NCBI GenBank assembly: GCA_020637395.1
Contig: JACJWA010000001.1
Coordinates: forward strand, 1,240,001-1,304,000
Direction: 5' to 3'
Source: Calditrichota bacterium
GTDB lineage: Bacteria > Electryoneota > RPQS01
DNA length: 64,000 bases
In this document: positions 17,461-26,399 of the stretch, piece after piece
Position numbering within the stretch: position 1 is the first letter of the stretch
How the letters are laid out: the number at the start of each line of letters is the position of its first letter
Program-made: the position numbers and the translations under genes
The notes under the pieces: model-generated
What the model saw: only the letters and a program-made list of their open reading frames with translations
What the model was told of the DNA's origin: nothing
Databases searched by the model: none

Positions 17461-18181
17461 GCTGCAGCCACCCTTTTCTGCCGTCCGAAAGCTCGACCGC
17501 CACCCAGTCGGAAAGCGCCTCGCCAAGCTTCACCTTCGTTCCTTCATGCAATGAGAAGAGCTGAGTAGCTTCCGCGGTCGGCCCCGAATTAACATCAGCT
17601 CGTTCGGTCATGACTATGCCATACTTCTCGTTGAATGCGCTGTTCCGCCAGAAATACCAAGCCGTGGATATCACGAGCAATAGCCCAAATGCAAGCGACA
17701 AACGAGCCGACCATCTCCGCAACACGCCTGCGCCGTAGCGCTGGAGCAAAATCGAAACGACCAATAGCAAATTCAGTAGGACGGCAATGCGCATCAACGC
17801 TTCAGGCGACACTTGATCCCGAAGCTTTCCTGCAAAGCGTATCACCCCCAATTGCGGGAGCGGGGTGATCTGATCCACGATCCCGCGATTTGCCAGAAGC
17901 AGATTGTGTTCAACGTCCTTGTCATCCGGCATCAGTCTCAATGCGCGCTCGTAATGAACAATGGCACGTGGAAAATCCTCTTTCCTGAAATAGGCATTCC
18001 CCAAGTTGTACTCCAATGAACCGCTGCTCTTGCCGGTAGCAATAACGCTTTGCCATTGTTCGATCGCCAGGTCCCACTGTTCAGCCTGATACGCTGCAAG
18101 TCCTGCGTCAAATGCTGCAGATGTTGAAACCTCGGCACGCGCAGAGCTCAAAGCAAGAAGGATCAGAAGCGCTACTCTCAT
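17438..18181 (-). CDS. batE: BatE: TPR protein with membrane segments and SH3-like domain
   Basis: A 247-residue protein: cleaved signal (MRVALLILLALSSARAEV), TPR repeats at about 24-110 (LEYNLGNAYFRKEDFPRAIV), two membrane helices near 130-175 (LMRIAVLLNLLLVVSILLQR and LSLAFGLLLVISTAWYFW), and a C-terminal SH3-like domain ending WVAVELSDGRKGWLQRGLVE. This arrangement is that of BatE in Bacteroides-type aerotolerance operons. Overlaps batD by four bases. The TPR and SH3 parts would lie in the periplasm and could contact peptidoglycan or other Bat proteins. Confidence 0.85.
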   Translation of the reverse strand: MRVALLILLALSSARAEVSTSAAFDAGLAAYQAEQWDLAIEQWQSVIATGKSSGSLEYNLGNAYFRKEDFPRAIVHYERALRLMPDDKDVEHNLLLANRGIVDQITPLPQLGVIRFAGKLRDQVSPEALMRIAVLLNLLLVVSILLQRYGAGVLRRWSARLSLAFGLLLVISTAWYFWRNSAFNEKYGIVMTERADVNSGPTAEATQLFSLHEGTKVKLGEALSDWVAVELSDGRKGWLQRGLVEEI

Positions 18182-19938
18182 GAGGCGGACTCGAGCTGAA
18201 CCAAAACGCTCCGAACATTCTGAATGGCGTCATGCATCTCTGCCCTGCTCGCCTGACCACCTGCAAAGCGCGATCGCTCGCTTGCGGACAGTGCGCTTTT
18301 CAAGGTGATCCAGTGCTCGTCCGAGAAACCACGCGACCTCCACTCCTTCTCCCACTCTTGAATCGTGTGGGTTGCAGAAGAGAGATCCGTCCATTCAGAA
18401 AACACATCTTGCACAGCCAGGGCAAGCTCCCGTGAAGAATCTTGCAGCTTCTCAGTACTTGCGAACCGTTCCGCATGTGTGAGCCGCGCGCGAGCCGATT
18501 TCAACGTTCGACGACGACGAGAGCTAAGAGTTCTGCTGGTCTCTGCATTTCGTCTCAGCGCAAAAGCCAATCCGGCCATCGCAACCCAAGGAGATGCTAT
18601 CAGAGCCCAAGTGCCAAGCCGTTCATGAGGCAGCACGCCAATTAGCGAAATCTCTCCCGATTCCGCCTTCACGTACGCAATATCCTGCCCCACCGATTTC
18701 ACTTCACGCTTGGATTCAAACTGCTGCGCACCGCTACTTCCTTTGCCACGTCCGACTTCGATGGAAATCGGCGAAGTTTCCGCAGTCTCGTATTTTTGTG
18801 TTTGCGGATCAAAATACTTGTAGCTCACAGATGGAATGGTCTGCGTACCTGCCGCGCGCGGGATCAGCACAAACTCGAAGGTCTTCGTCCCTGAAATCTT
18901 GTCTGGTCCCCTGCGAATCTGGTCGCTCGTCCTGGGCTCATAGGTTTCGAAGTCCGTCGGAAAGCGGATCTCAGGAATCGGCAAAGTTCGGATGTTTCCC
19001 GTTCCTCGAATCTGTACAGTCAAGGTCACCGCGTCATTCAGTGAAACCTCTTGCTTGTCCACACGCGCCGTCGCGGTGAACCTGCCCACGGCAACATCGC
19101 CTTCCGGTCTCCCTGAATCCGGCAAAGGCTTTATCGCAAGCTTCAAAGCACGCGAGCTTACCTGAACCGACTCCCTGCGTCTCCCCAGACTGAAGAATGG
19201 ATCATCAAAAAACGGGTCGCGGCCGCGAGAAGAATTCTTGCGACGCTCCACCTGAACCACCGCGGTCAGAGGATCCACCGTCAGGTCACCGGCAGTCGTA
19301 GCAAACAATGCCGCCTTCCTGAACACAATAGACTTGTAGCTCTGACCTTCCACTACTTCGTCACGCGGCACAAGTTTGTCCGGAAGCTCAAACTCCTCGG
19401 TCCAAAATCCGGTCGCCTTGGGAAGCTCTTTGATTTCCGGAGCATAAATACTTGCCGAGAAATAGAGCTTGTAGGTGAGTATGATCTGCTCTCCAACATA
19501 GGCATCGCGCTTGTCCGGGATCACCTCTATGAAAACGTCCTGCGCTGTTCCGCGCTGCCGCTCACCTGCTTTGACCACCGTGATACTGATCGGAGGTGTC
19601 GAGTATTTCCGCCCTCCGTAAGCGATGTCCACTGGACCAATCACCGCCGGCCCGGGAGTGCCGCCTGAAAAGACATAGGTGAAGCTCTTGGACGATGTCA
19701 CTCGGCCGTTGACGTTCGATGTCTGGGTTGAGGTGGACGGGCCGCCGATCAAGGTCACGTTCGAGAGCTGATTGGGCTGCGGAGTCGGGAGACCTCGCGC
19801 CGCTCCATTGAACGTGAACGTCACCTCGAATGGCTCGCCGGCAGGGACCGTCGTGCGGCTTGGAGTCGCTTCGAAGCTCAGTTGAGCGAATGCTTGAAGA
19901 CTCGCAAGCAGAAGTGCCGCGACAAGTGCAAGTCTCAC
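18178..19938 (-). CDS. batD: BatD: periplasmic beta-rich protein, oxygen-tolerance family
   Basis: A 586-residue BatD. Signal peptide (MRLALVAALLLASLQAFAQ), then repeated Ig-like beta domains beginning FEATPSRTTVPAGEPFEVTF and including NDAVTLTVQIRGTGNIRTLP, the diagnostic BatD segment. A single membrane helix near 437-455 (WALIASPWVAMAGLAFALRR) is followed by an about 120-residue cytoplasmic helical tail. BatD proteins act with the VWA proteins BatA and BatB in envelope stress and aerotolerance. GTG start in a GTGA overlap with batC. Confidence 0.9.
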   Translation of the reverse strand: MRLALVAALLLASLQAFAQLSFEATPSRTTVPAGEPFEVTFTFNGAARGLPTPQPNQLSNVTLIGGPSTSTQTSNVNGRVTSSKSFTYVFSGGTPGPAVIGPVDIAYGGRKYSTPPISITVVKAGERQRGTAQDVFIEVIPDKRDAYVGEQIILTYKLYFSASIYAPEIKELPKATGFWTEEFELPDKLVPRDEVVEGQSYKSIVFRKAALFATTAGDLTVDPLTAVVQVERRKNSSRGRDPFFDDPFFSLGRRRESVQVSSRALKLAIKPLPDSGRPEGDVAVGRFTATARVDKQEVSLNDAVTLTVQIRGTGNIRTLPIPEIRFPTDFETYEPRTSDQIRRGPDKISGTKTFEFVLIPRAAGTQTIPSVSYKYFDPQTQKYETAETSPISIEVGRGKGSSGAQQFESKREVKSVGQDIAYVKAESGEISLIGVLPHERLGTWALIASPWVAMAGLAFALRRNAETSRTLSSRRRRTLKSARARLTHAERFASTEKLQDSSRELALAVQDVFSEWTDLSSATHTIQEWEKEWRSRGFSDEHWITLKSALSASERSRFAGGQASRAEMHDAIQNVRSVLVQLESAS

Positions 19939-20666
19939 CAGTCCCGCTCCTTCTTCTTCTTGCCGGCCACTTTCGCCTTGCGGACTTCCTGCAAAGTCTT
20001 CTGTTCCTCCTGCTGCAATGCATTCAGAAGCTGTTCAGCTTCTTCTTTTGTCATCTGCTGTGGAGTCTGCGGCTGCTGCTGCACCGAGTCGCCCTGTTGC
20101 TCTGACTGCTGAGGCTCAGACTGTTGCTGCTCCTGCTGTTGATCCTCGGGAGGCTGATTCTGCTCAGATTGCTGTTGCTGCTGCTGGTCCTGATTCTGCT
20201 TCGTTGAGTCCTGCTCGCCTTGCTGCTGTTGTTGCTGTTGTTGCTCTTGCTGCATCCGCTGCAACCGACGGGCAAGCTCAAGATTGCGTTTCGCATCCTC
20301 GTCTGCAGGATTCATGACCAATGACTCGGTCAAGGCAGATACGGCTTCGTCAAGTTTCTGTGCCTGCAAGCTCGCCGTACCCATGTTGTACAAAGTCTGG
20401 CTTAGTACTTCTGTAGATTCGGTGCTGTCCAGCGCCGCTCCGTAGATCCGCTGTGCGCGCTCGAACTCACCCGCATCGTACATTGCGTTTCCCAAATTGT
20501 ACATCACGTTCGCAGTGTCGGCACCGTCCTCCAACGCCCGTACATAATAGTATTGCGCGTCGTCCAGCCGCTTCTCCTGCGCCGCTTGGTTGCCTTTCTT
20601 CACGTCACGAGAAGGAAGACCGCCCAATGCAACCGAGGCGAATAGAAAGAGAACCAAAATCCTCAC
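19935..20666 (-). CDS. batC: BatC: TPR protein with glutamine-rich region
   Basis: A 243-residue exported protein: signal peptide (MRILVLFLFASVALGGLPS), TPR repeats at 24-135 (ANVMYNLGNAMYDAGEFERA), a Gln-rich stretch at 136-204 where more than half of residues are Gln, and a basic C-terminus (KAKVAGKKKKERDW). TPR plus low-complexity tail matches BatC, which scaffolds BatA/BatB. GTG start overlapping batB by four bases. The Gln tract is coded by repeated CAG/CAA and is prone to length variation. Confidence 0.85.
   Translation of the reverse strand: MRILVLFLFASVALGGLPSRDVKKGNQAAQEKRLDDAQYYYVRALEDGADTANVMYNLGNAMYDAGEFERAQRIYGAALDSTESTEVLSQTLYNMGTASLQAQKLDEAVSALTESLVMNPADEDAKRNLELARRLQRMQQEQQQQQQQQGEQDSTKQNQDQQQQQQSEQNQPPEDQQQEQQQSEPQQSEQQGDSVQQQPQTPQQMTKEEAEQLLNALQQEEQKTLQEVRKAKVAGKKKKERDW
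20055..20261 (-). repeat. CAG-rich trinucleotide low-complexity tract in batC
   Basis: Codons 136-204 of batC are mostly CAG/CAA, including an uninterrupted run of eight Gln codons and another of six. It reads as CTG/TTG repeats on the plus strand and is imperfect, broken by Glu, Ser and Pro codons. Confidence 0.85.
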
Positions 20667-21706
20667 TGTTTACTCCGCAAGATATTACCAAATCCCGCAA
20701 ACTGCCCAGCTCGGTCTCCGATCAAGACCTCGATGATCAGTAACAGCAGCGCTGGCAAAACGAAATAGGCAAAGCGATCTTCGTAGCCACTGAACTGCAT
20801 TTGACCGAACTCCGACTTCTCCATCTGATTCAGGTCGTCCCAAATGCGCTCGAGCTCCTGGCCTGAAGGGGTTGCCCGTACGTACTTGCCAGATGCCGTT
20901 TCCGCCACTTCAAGAAGTAGCTCCTCATTCAAGCGCGTGATGATCACTTGGCCCTGAGCATCCTTCTTGTAACCCGCGTTTCTCCCGCTTGCATCCACGA
21001 CAGGAATCGGAGCACCTTGAGGCGTTCCCATACCGATCGTATAGATTGCTATCCCTTGCTCTCGCGCGTCACGCGCCGCTTCAATCGCCTCAGGCTCATG
21101 ATCCTCACCGTCCGTGATCACAACGAGTACTTTGCTCTTAGCGGCCTCTTCATTTTGAAAAGACTGAATCGCCATGCGAATGGCTTCAGCCAAGGCGGTC
21201 CCTTGTTCAGGGATGATTGTTGTGTTCAAAACACGCGTCAGCAGTTTTGCCGCGCCATAATCCGTCGTGAGTGGGCAATGATAGACCGCACTTCCGGCAA
21301 AAGCGATCAGCCCGACACGATCCCCCTTCAGGCCATTGATGAAACGCTGAATCGCGAACTTCGCGCTCTCAAGTCTTGACGGAGCCAGATCCTCGCATAA
21401 CATGCTGTTCGAAAGGTCCACAGCAATCAGCACGTCCACGCCCTCTCGCTTCACCTCTTCAAGCTTAGTTCCGATTTGCGGTCTTGCAAGAGCGACCAGC
21501 AAGAGTGACGATGCCACGAGCCACACGGCCATTCGGAGCCACTTGCGGGTCATACTTTGCCCGTAGGCGACTCGCGGCAGAAGCGTTGCGGGTACAACCG
21601 CTCGGGCCATCGCACGCGAGCGCAAAATCATGAACACCCACACTGTTCCAACCACTGGAACAAGCAGCAACAGCCAAAGCAACTCCGGTGCTGCAAACTT
21701 GATCAT
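20663..21706 (-). CDS. batB: BatB: VWA-domain membrane protein
   Basis: A 347-residue protein: N-terminal hydrophobic segments at about 8-28 and 56-74 (PELLWLLLLVPVVGTVWVFM), a von Willebrand A domain with the metal-site DLSNS at 97-101 (VDLSNSM) and VITDGEDHEPEA, and a C-terminal membrane helix (FAYFVLPALLLLIIEVLIG). The LARPQIGTKLEEVKREGVDV stretch ahead of the VWA domain is typical of BatA/BatB. ATG at 21706 overlaps batA by four bases; a longer in-frame extension runs through the end of batA and is rejected. The VWA domain faces the periplasm. Confidence 0.92.
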   Translation of the reverse strand: MIKFAAPELLWLLLLVPVVGTVWVFMILRSRAMARAVVPATLLPRVAYGQSMTRKWLRMAVWLVASSLLLVALARPQIGTKLEEVKREGVDVLIAVDLSNSMLCEDLAPSRLESAKFAIQRFINGLKGDRVGLIAFAGSAVYHCPLTTDYGAAKLLTRVLNTTIIPEQGTALAEAIRMAIQSFQNEEAAKSKVLVVITDGEDHEPEAIEAARDAREQGIAIYTIGMGTPQGAPIPVVDASGRNAGYKKDAQGQVIITRLNEELLLEVAETASGKYVRATPSGQELERIWDDLNQMEKSEFGQMQFSGYEDRFAYFVLPALLLLIIEVLIGDRAGQFAGFGNILRSKQ

Positions 21707-22686
21707 GGAAGTTTCCTCAGCCAAGTTAGACTGAGCAAGAGTTCCAAAGCAAGGCAGAGCACCGCGGCAATAAGCCAAGGCATGAAGAGCTCCGCCACCT
21801 CTTTGTATTCCTCGACCTGTATCTTCGTTCGCTCGAGAGTGTCAATCTGCTCATAAATTGTGGCAAGGCTCTTCTCATCCGTCGCTCGGTAGTATCTTCC
21901 CCCCGTGAGATTGGCGATCTCGGTCAGCATTTCCTCATCAATATTGACCTGCACGTTTTGGTAGCGCTTTCCGAAAACGGTCTCGACGGGATAAGGCGCC
22001 ATGCCGCGGGTTCCCACTCCAATCGTATAGATCCGAAGCCCCAACGCGCGCGCAGCCTGCGCTGCCGTCAACGGATCAATTTCACCTCGATTGTTCTGAC
22101 CGTCCGTGAGAAGGATGATCACTTTGGATTTCGCATCTGATTCACGCAAACGATTCACAGAAGTGGCCAACGCCATTCCAATTGCAGTGCCGTCCTCCAC
22201 CATGCGCATTTGAATCTGACCAAGCAGGCTCAAGACAACTTTGTGGTCGGTCGTGAGCGGCACCTGAGTAAAACTCTCGCCCGCAAAAGGCACAACTCCG
22301 ATGCGGTCGTGTTCGCGCAGCTGAACAAACTCCGCGGCAACTCTCTTTGCGGCCTCCAAACGGTCCGGCTTCAGATCCTCTGCGTCCATGGACGTCGAGA
22401 TGTCTATGCAAAGAACAATGTCAATTCCCTCAATCGAGCGGGTACTTTCCGTGTCGAATTGCTGCGGACGCGCAAGCGCGATGATCAGCAGCGAAAGTCC
22501 CGCGAGACGCAGCAAGAAAGGCAAAAGACGCAGTCGGACTCGTATGCTCCGCCCCATCTTTCGTGCGTGAGCAAGCGTCGGAAATCGAAAGTCAGAGTTC
22601 AGCCTGCTTTCCCGAAAGAACTGCACGTAAACCAGCAAGGGAAGCAGGGAAAACAGCCAAAAGAACTCGGGATGTGCGAACTTCAT
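21703..22686 (-). CDS. batA: BatA: VWA-domain membrane protein
   Basis: A 327-residue paralogue of BatB with the same plan: N-terminal FAHPEFFWLFSLLPLLVYVQ and a second hydrophobic segment at about 55-73, LARPQQFDTESTRSIEGIDI, MIDAS motif DISTS at 95-99, LLTDGQNNRGEIDP, and a last helix (FMPWLIAAVLCLALELLLSL). Starts with ATG overlapping the upstream BatD-like gene by four bases. It precedes BatB in the usual order of aerotolerance operons. Confidence 0.93.
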   Translation of the reverse strand: MKFAHPEFFWLFSLLPLLVYVQFFRESRLNSDFRFPTLAHARKMGRSIRVRLRLLPFLLRLAGLSLLIIALARPQQFDTESTRSIEGIDIVLCIDISTSMDAEDLKPDRLEAAKRVAAEFVQLREHDRIGVVPFAGESFTQVPLTTDHKVVLSLLGQIQMRMVEDGTAIGMALATSVNRLRESDAKSKVIILLTDGQNNRGEIDPLTAAQAARALGLRIYTIGVGTRGMAPYPVETVFGKRYQNVQVNIDEEMLTEIANLTGGRYYRATDEKSLATIYEQIDTLERTKIQVEEYKEVAELFMPWLIAAVLCLALELLLSLTWLRKLP

Positions 22687-23579
22687 GCGGCCTGCGTCTC
22701 GTTGCTTGTCTCAATACGAGGACGAGTCTCTGCGATGAGTCGAAACCCAGTTTCCAAAATCGCACGGCTTGCGTCCAGTGTAGGAATCTCCTTCGCGAAC
22801 TTCACCAAGTCCGCATCGCGCAGCAATGGAAGCAACTCGTTCTTCCAGCAGCCGGGCAGATCTTCCCTTCCAAACTCCCGTCCCAGTTCGAAGGTTGTCA
22901 TTTCCAGCGCGGAGAAGCCGTAGCTGCCTTCAACGTACTTCCGCATGATTTCCGAGAACTCGCTGAAATGCTCTTTCAGCATACCGCGGTCCGGATACTT
23001 TTTCTCAGCAAGTGCGTTCAGCTCGCGAATGGCAAGCTCCGCCGGCGGAAGCACTGGAACGACGGGCTCGGAGTCCGCGACGACTCGCCAGCGCTTCCAC
23101 CACAAAATCAACGCAATCAGCGACGCAACTAATGTTGCGGCCAAGACCCAGGGCCAAAACGCGCGAAAAACATCTTTGACATACAGCGGATGCTCGCGAT
23201 ATGGCTTGATCGGACTCGGAGACGATGCGGTATCCGCAAGCATGGATTCCACGCGAGCTGTTCGCTCCTCGGTCCGGAGAGTGTCCACTATCTGTCCGTT
23301 TCGGAACAAGGCAACCCGCATCGGCGGAATCACGAACTCACCCGTGTCGTAGAGCGCGGCCTGAAACCGGAACACCCCTCCTTTTTGCGCCGTTTGATCC
23401 GGTCGAATGGGCAACACTCGCAACGGCAAACCGGAAGGCGGCAATACTTGTACACTGTCACTTGGAGGGAGAGACAACTCGTACTCTATCGGATCTCCGA
23501 TCCGCAGTGCCGCACCGGCGCTTACGGCCAGAGCTATCGAGAGAATAGTCAGCAGGAACACGCGAACGATCATGCGCAT
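22683..23579 (-). CDS. BatD-like/accessory Bat operon membrane protein
   Basis: A 298-residue protein with a signal peptide (IVRVFLLTILSIALAVSAGA), a beta-rich periplasmic part (GVFRFQAALYDTGEFVIPPM resembles BatD repeats), one membrane helix near 148-165 (FWPWVLAATLVASLIALILW), and a cytoplasmic helical region (ELNALAEKKYPDRGMLKEHF). Bat operons of Bacteroidota carry a comparable gene between the DUF58 gene and batA. It may link the periplasmic Bat proteins to MoxR/DUF58 in the cytoplasm; that is inference. Abuts the DUF58 gene with no gap. Confidence 0.75.
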   Translation of the reverse strand: MRMIVRVFLLTILSIALAVSAGAALRIGDPIEYELSLPPSDSVQVLPPSGLPLRVLPIRPDQTAQKGGVFRFQAALYDTGEFVIPPMRVALFRNGQIVDTLRTEERTARVESMLADTASSPSPIKPYREHPLYVKDVFRAFWPWVLAATLVASLIALILWWKRWRVVADSEPVVPVLPPAELAIRELNALAEKKYPDRGMLKEHFSEFSEIMRKYVEGSYGFSALEMTTFELGREFGREDLPGCWKNELLPLLRDADLVKFAKEIPTLDASRAILETGFRLIAETRPRIETSNETQAA

Positions 23580-24458
23580 CTACCGCCGCTGCTCCCGACG
23601 CTTGAACATCGTCACCAGGTGCCGCACATAATCCTCGGCAATGCTTAGATTCTGGTAGTCAGCACCGGATCTCTGCATTTGCTGACGGACGCCTTCCTGC
23701 CAACGCAGATACTCTGCACGCAAAGTCTTCATGCCAGATCTGCTGGACGAATCTATCCACATGGTCTGCCCCGATTCGGCGTCGTGTAGTTTCACCAACC
23801 CTGCGCTCGGCCACTCGATCTCCCGCGGGTCCGTGAGATGAAGAGCCATCAAGTCGTGTTTCCTCGCGCACACGCGCAGCGGCTTCTGATAGCCTTCATC
23901 AATGAAATCCGAAATCAAGAACACAATGGCGCGCTTCTTAAGGACATTAAGCAAGTATTCCAAACCGGTCGTGATGCTGGTGCCGCTGCGCTGCGGTTCA
24001 AAGGTAATCAGTTCGCGAAGTATGCGCAGTATGTGCGAACGTCCCTTACGCGGCGCGATGAACTTCTCAACGTGATCCGTAAAGAGCAGCAGCCCGACCT
24101 TGTCGTTGTTGTTGATCGCCGAGAAGGCCAGCACAGCGGCCAATTCCGCCGCCACCTCCATTTTCAGGGCGCGGCCCGATCCGAACAAAGAAGAGCTCGA
24201 AACATCGCAGAGCAGCATGACCACCAGCTCGCGCTCTTCCTCGAACAGCTTGACATGCGGACGACCGGTCCGCGCTGAAACATTCCAGTCAATGGTGCGC
24301 ACGTCATCGCCAATCTGATACTCGCGCACTTCGGAGAAGTTCATGCCTCGGCCTTTGAACACCGCGTGGTATTCGCCGGACATCACTTCATTGACCAGAC
24401 CGCGAGTCTTGATCTCGATCTGTCGCACCTTGCGAACAATTTCCCTGGTCTCCAGCAC
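23580..24458 (-). CDS. DUF58 domain protein (MoxR-associated, VWA-like)
   Basis: A 292-residue soluble protein. The DUF58 signature is clear: GRGMNFSEVREYQIGDDVRT then IDWNVSARTGRPHVKLFEEE at 36-75. A VWA-like metal site DVSSS is at 85-89 and LISDFIDEGY follows later. In MoxR-linked operons this protein is the cytoplasmic partner of the MoxR ATPase. Four bases separate it from moxR. No membrane segment. Confidence 0.9.
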   Translation of the reverse strand: MLETREIVRKVRQIEIKTRGLVNEVMSGEYHAVFKGRGMNFSEVREYQIGDDVRTIDWNVSARTGRPHVKLFEEERELVVMLLCDVSSSSLFGSGRALKMEVAAELAAVLAFSAINNNDKVGLLLFTDHVEKFIAPRKGRSHILRILRELITFEPQRSGTSITTGLEYLLNVLKKRAIVFLISDFIDEGYQKPLRVCARKHDLMALHLTDPREIEWPSAGLVKLHDAESGQTMWIDSSSRSGMKTLRAEYLRWQEGVRQQMQRSGADYQNLSIAEDYVRHLVTMFKRREQRR

Positions 24459-24462
24459 GACT

Positions 24463-25452
24463 CTACGGGACCTCTACCGTGTTGAAGATCTTCTCGACGA
24501 TTGCTTCGCTGGTCACCTCTTCGGCTTCGGCTTCGTAGGTGACGCCGATGCGGTGCCGCAGCACATCCATTCCCACCGCGCGAATATCTTCCGGTACAAC
24601 GTATCCGCGATGTCGCAAGAACGCGTGCGCGCGAGCCGCTTTCAGAAGAAAGATTGAAGCTCGTGGCGAGGCGCCGTATTGAATGAGCGGCTTCAAGTCC
24701 GGAAGCTTGTGATGCTCCGGCTGACGGCTCGAGAAGACAATATCCAGCACATAGTCCTCGATCTTTGGATCCACATAAATGGATTCTACCATGCTACGGA
24801 TTCGCAGCAATTCGTCTGGCGTTGCCACGGCATTGATCGTCTGTGATTCACTCCGCGAGAAAGTGCGCATAATGCGGGCTTCCTCGTCGCGCCGCGGATA
24901 GTCCACCTTCACTTTCAGCATGAAGCGGTCCACCTGCGCTTCCGGAAGCGGATAGGTTCCCTCCTGCTCTATCGGATTCTGTGTGGCCAGCACCAAGAAC
25001 GGCTGCGGAAGCGGAAACGTGTGCTCGCCTATGGTCACCTGCTGCTCCTGCATCGCTTCCAATAGCGCAGATTGAACCTTTGCCGGAGCACGATTGATTT
25101 CATCAGCCAAAACAAAGTTGGCAAAGACAGGACCCTTCTTGGTCGTGAAATTGCCATCTTTCTGGTTGTACACCAGGGTGCCGACCAAGTCTGCGGGCAG
25201 CAAGTCAGGCGTGAATTGAATTCTCTGGAAGTGTGCCGAAACGGTCGAGGCAAGTGTTTTGATCGTCAGCGTCTTTGCCAGCCCCGGAACGCCTTCCAAG
25301 AGGACGTGCCCGTTGCTAAGCAAGCCGATCAACAGCCGTTCTAGCATCATCTTCTGGCCCACCACGACCTTTCCGGCCTCGGCCAGGATCCGGTCGGCAA
25401 GCTCGGCCTCCCGCTCAATCCGTAATGTCAGTTCCCTGATGTCCGCATCCAT
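24463..25452 (-). CDS. MoxR family AAA+ ATPase
   Basis: A 329-residue MoxR: Walker A GVPGLAKT at 54-61, FTPDLLPADLVGT at 80-92, Walker B LADEINRAPAKVQSALLEAM beginning at 115, sensor region ATQNPIEQEGTYPLPEAQVD then RFMLKVKVDYP. MoxR proteins are chaperone-like ATPases acting with DUF58 and VWA proteins to mature or assemble client complexes. It is the first gene of the operon; the 146-base region upstream contains the terminator of the preceding gene but no promoter I can call. Weak AAAG ribosome site. Confidence 0.93.
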   Translation of the reverse strand: MDADIRELTLRIEREAELADRILAEAGKVVVGQKMMLERLLIGLLSNGHVLLEGVPGLAKTLTIKTLASTVSAHFQRIQFTPDLLPADLVGTLVYNQKDGNFTTKKGPVFANFVLADEINRAPAKVQSALLEAMQEQQVTIGEHTFPLPQPFLVLATQNPIEQEGTYPLPEAQVDRFMLKVKVDYPRRDEEARIMRTFSRSESQTINAVATPDELLRIRSMVESIYVDPKIEDYVLDIVFSSRQPEHHKLPDLKPLIQYGASPRASIFLLKAARAHAFLRHRGYVVPEDIRAVGMDVLRHRIGVTYEAEAEEVTSEAIVEKIFNTVEVP

Positions 25453-25542
25453 GCAAATGTTTTCTTTCTAAGTTGTTGCGATTCCCTGGTCCCGCTTGAC
25501 GAGGAAACTCGCCGATGAGCTTCTGAGTTCCGCTCCCTGTAC

Positions 25543-25571
25543 AAAAAATTAGACCCCCGGAAAGGGGATCT
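25543..25571 (-). terminator. Intrinsic terminator after the TPR lipoprotein gene
   Basis: Eight-pair stem with one G-U pair (AGATCCCC / GGGGGTCT, 25571-25551), five-base loop, then AA and six T on the minus strand. It separates the TPR lipoprotein transcript from moxR. Confidence 0.88.
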
Positions 25572-25598
25572 AAGTTGCAAACTTGATACAGATTCTGA

Positions 25599-26015
25599 CT
25601 ACCCTTGGTGGGTCGCTGTCGTGTCAGACGTCTCGAGCATTTTGTTCAATTCTTCTATCTCGTTGACATCCATTCCCAAGTGATCCAGCTCCCACTGAGC
25701 ATCCTTGATCAACTGGTCTTCCGGATAATTCTTTATGAAGTCCTGATATGCCGCTTTCGCCTTCGCAGTATCCTTCATATGATTTGCATAGAGATAGCCC
25801 ATCATGAATTGACACTTCGGTGCATACGTGGACTTTGGATACTTGCTGACCAAGTCCTGATAGGCCTTAATCGCGGTGGGAAAATCGCTCTGCTCCTGAG
25901 CTGCGGTCGCCTTGTCAAACAGCTCCTGCTCGCCTGGCCCCGATTGACAGCCCGCTATCCAGACCAGAGAAAGTGCTCCGGCCAGCAACCACAATGCGAG
26001 AGACACACGTCTCAT
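25599..26015 (-). CDS. TPR lipoprotein (tol-pal/BamD-like)
   Basis: A 138-residue lipoprotein: MRRVSLALWLLAGALSLVWI then AGC with Cys23 as the lipidated residue, followed by TPR-type helices (FPTAIKAYQDLVSKYPKSTY, then TAKAKAAYQDFIKNYPEDQL). The repeats resemble YbgF/BamD outer-membrane lipoproteins but the protein is far shorter than BamD, so a direct BAM role is not claimed. ATG at 26015 is chosen over an in-frame TTG upstream because GAGGT lies nine bases before it. It follows the HIT gene by 34 bases and ends in a terminator. Confidence 0.78.
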   Translation of the reverse strand: MRRVSLALWLLAGALSLVWIAGCQSGPGEQELFDKATAAQEQSDFPTAIKAYQDLVSKYPKSTYAPKCQFMMGYLYANHMKDTAKAKAAYQDFIKNYPEDQLIKDAQWELDHLGMDVNEIEELNKMLETSDTTATHQG

Positions 26016-26049
26016 GGATCTAAACCTCTTTATTCTCAATTTCTTAGAA

Positions 26050-26394
26050 TCAACCAGGGGGCCAACGGAAGTCGCGTCCGCCCAGCAAGTGAATGTGAAG
26101 ATGGGGTACCGATTGCCCTGCCGATTCCCCGTTATTGATCACCACACGGTATCCGTCCGCGATGAGTCCCAATTGCTCAGCCAGCTTGCGTGTGCTGGCA
26201 AGCAGCTTCCCAAGCAACAGAGTATCTTCTTCCCCTGTACTTGAAAGTGCCTTCAAAGGCTTCTTGGGAATGATCAGAACGTGGGTCGGCGCCTGAGGAT
26301 TGATGTCACGAATCGCAATTAAGTCTTCTGTTTCCAGAATCTTATCTGCAGGTATCTCGCCCGCAATGATTCTTCCAAAAATCGTCTCGGCCAC
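26050..26394 (-). CDS. HIT-family nucleotide hydrolase (HinT-like)
   Basis: A 114-residue histidine-triad protein with HLHIHLLGG at 98-106 (the HxHxHxx motif with the catalytic His at 100) and the N-terminal TIFGRIIAGEIPADKILETE typical of HinT/PKCI homologues, which hydrolyse AMP-lysine and related phosphoramidates. The expected length is 110-120. GTG start five bases after the stop of the 31-residue peptide gene. Confidence 0.93.
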   Translation of the reverse strand: MAETIFGRIIAGEIPADKILETEDLIAIRDINPQAPTHVLIIPKKPLKALSSTGEEDTLLLGKLLASTRKLAEQLGLIADGYRVVINNGESAGQSVPHLHIHLLGGRDFRWPPG

Positions 26395-26399
26395 GGATC

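Noticed and set aside
20055..20261. CRISPR or tandem repeat array
   Set aside because: Irregular CAG/CAA codons within batC, without spacers or constant repeats.
23190..23648. 152-codon plus frame
   Set aside because: Antisense to the BatD-like and DUF58 genes.
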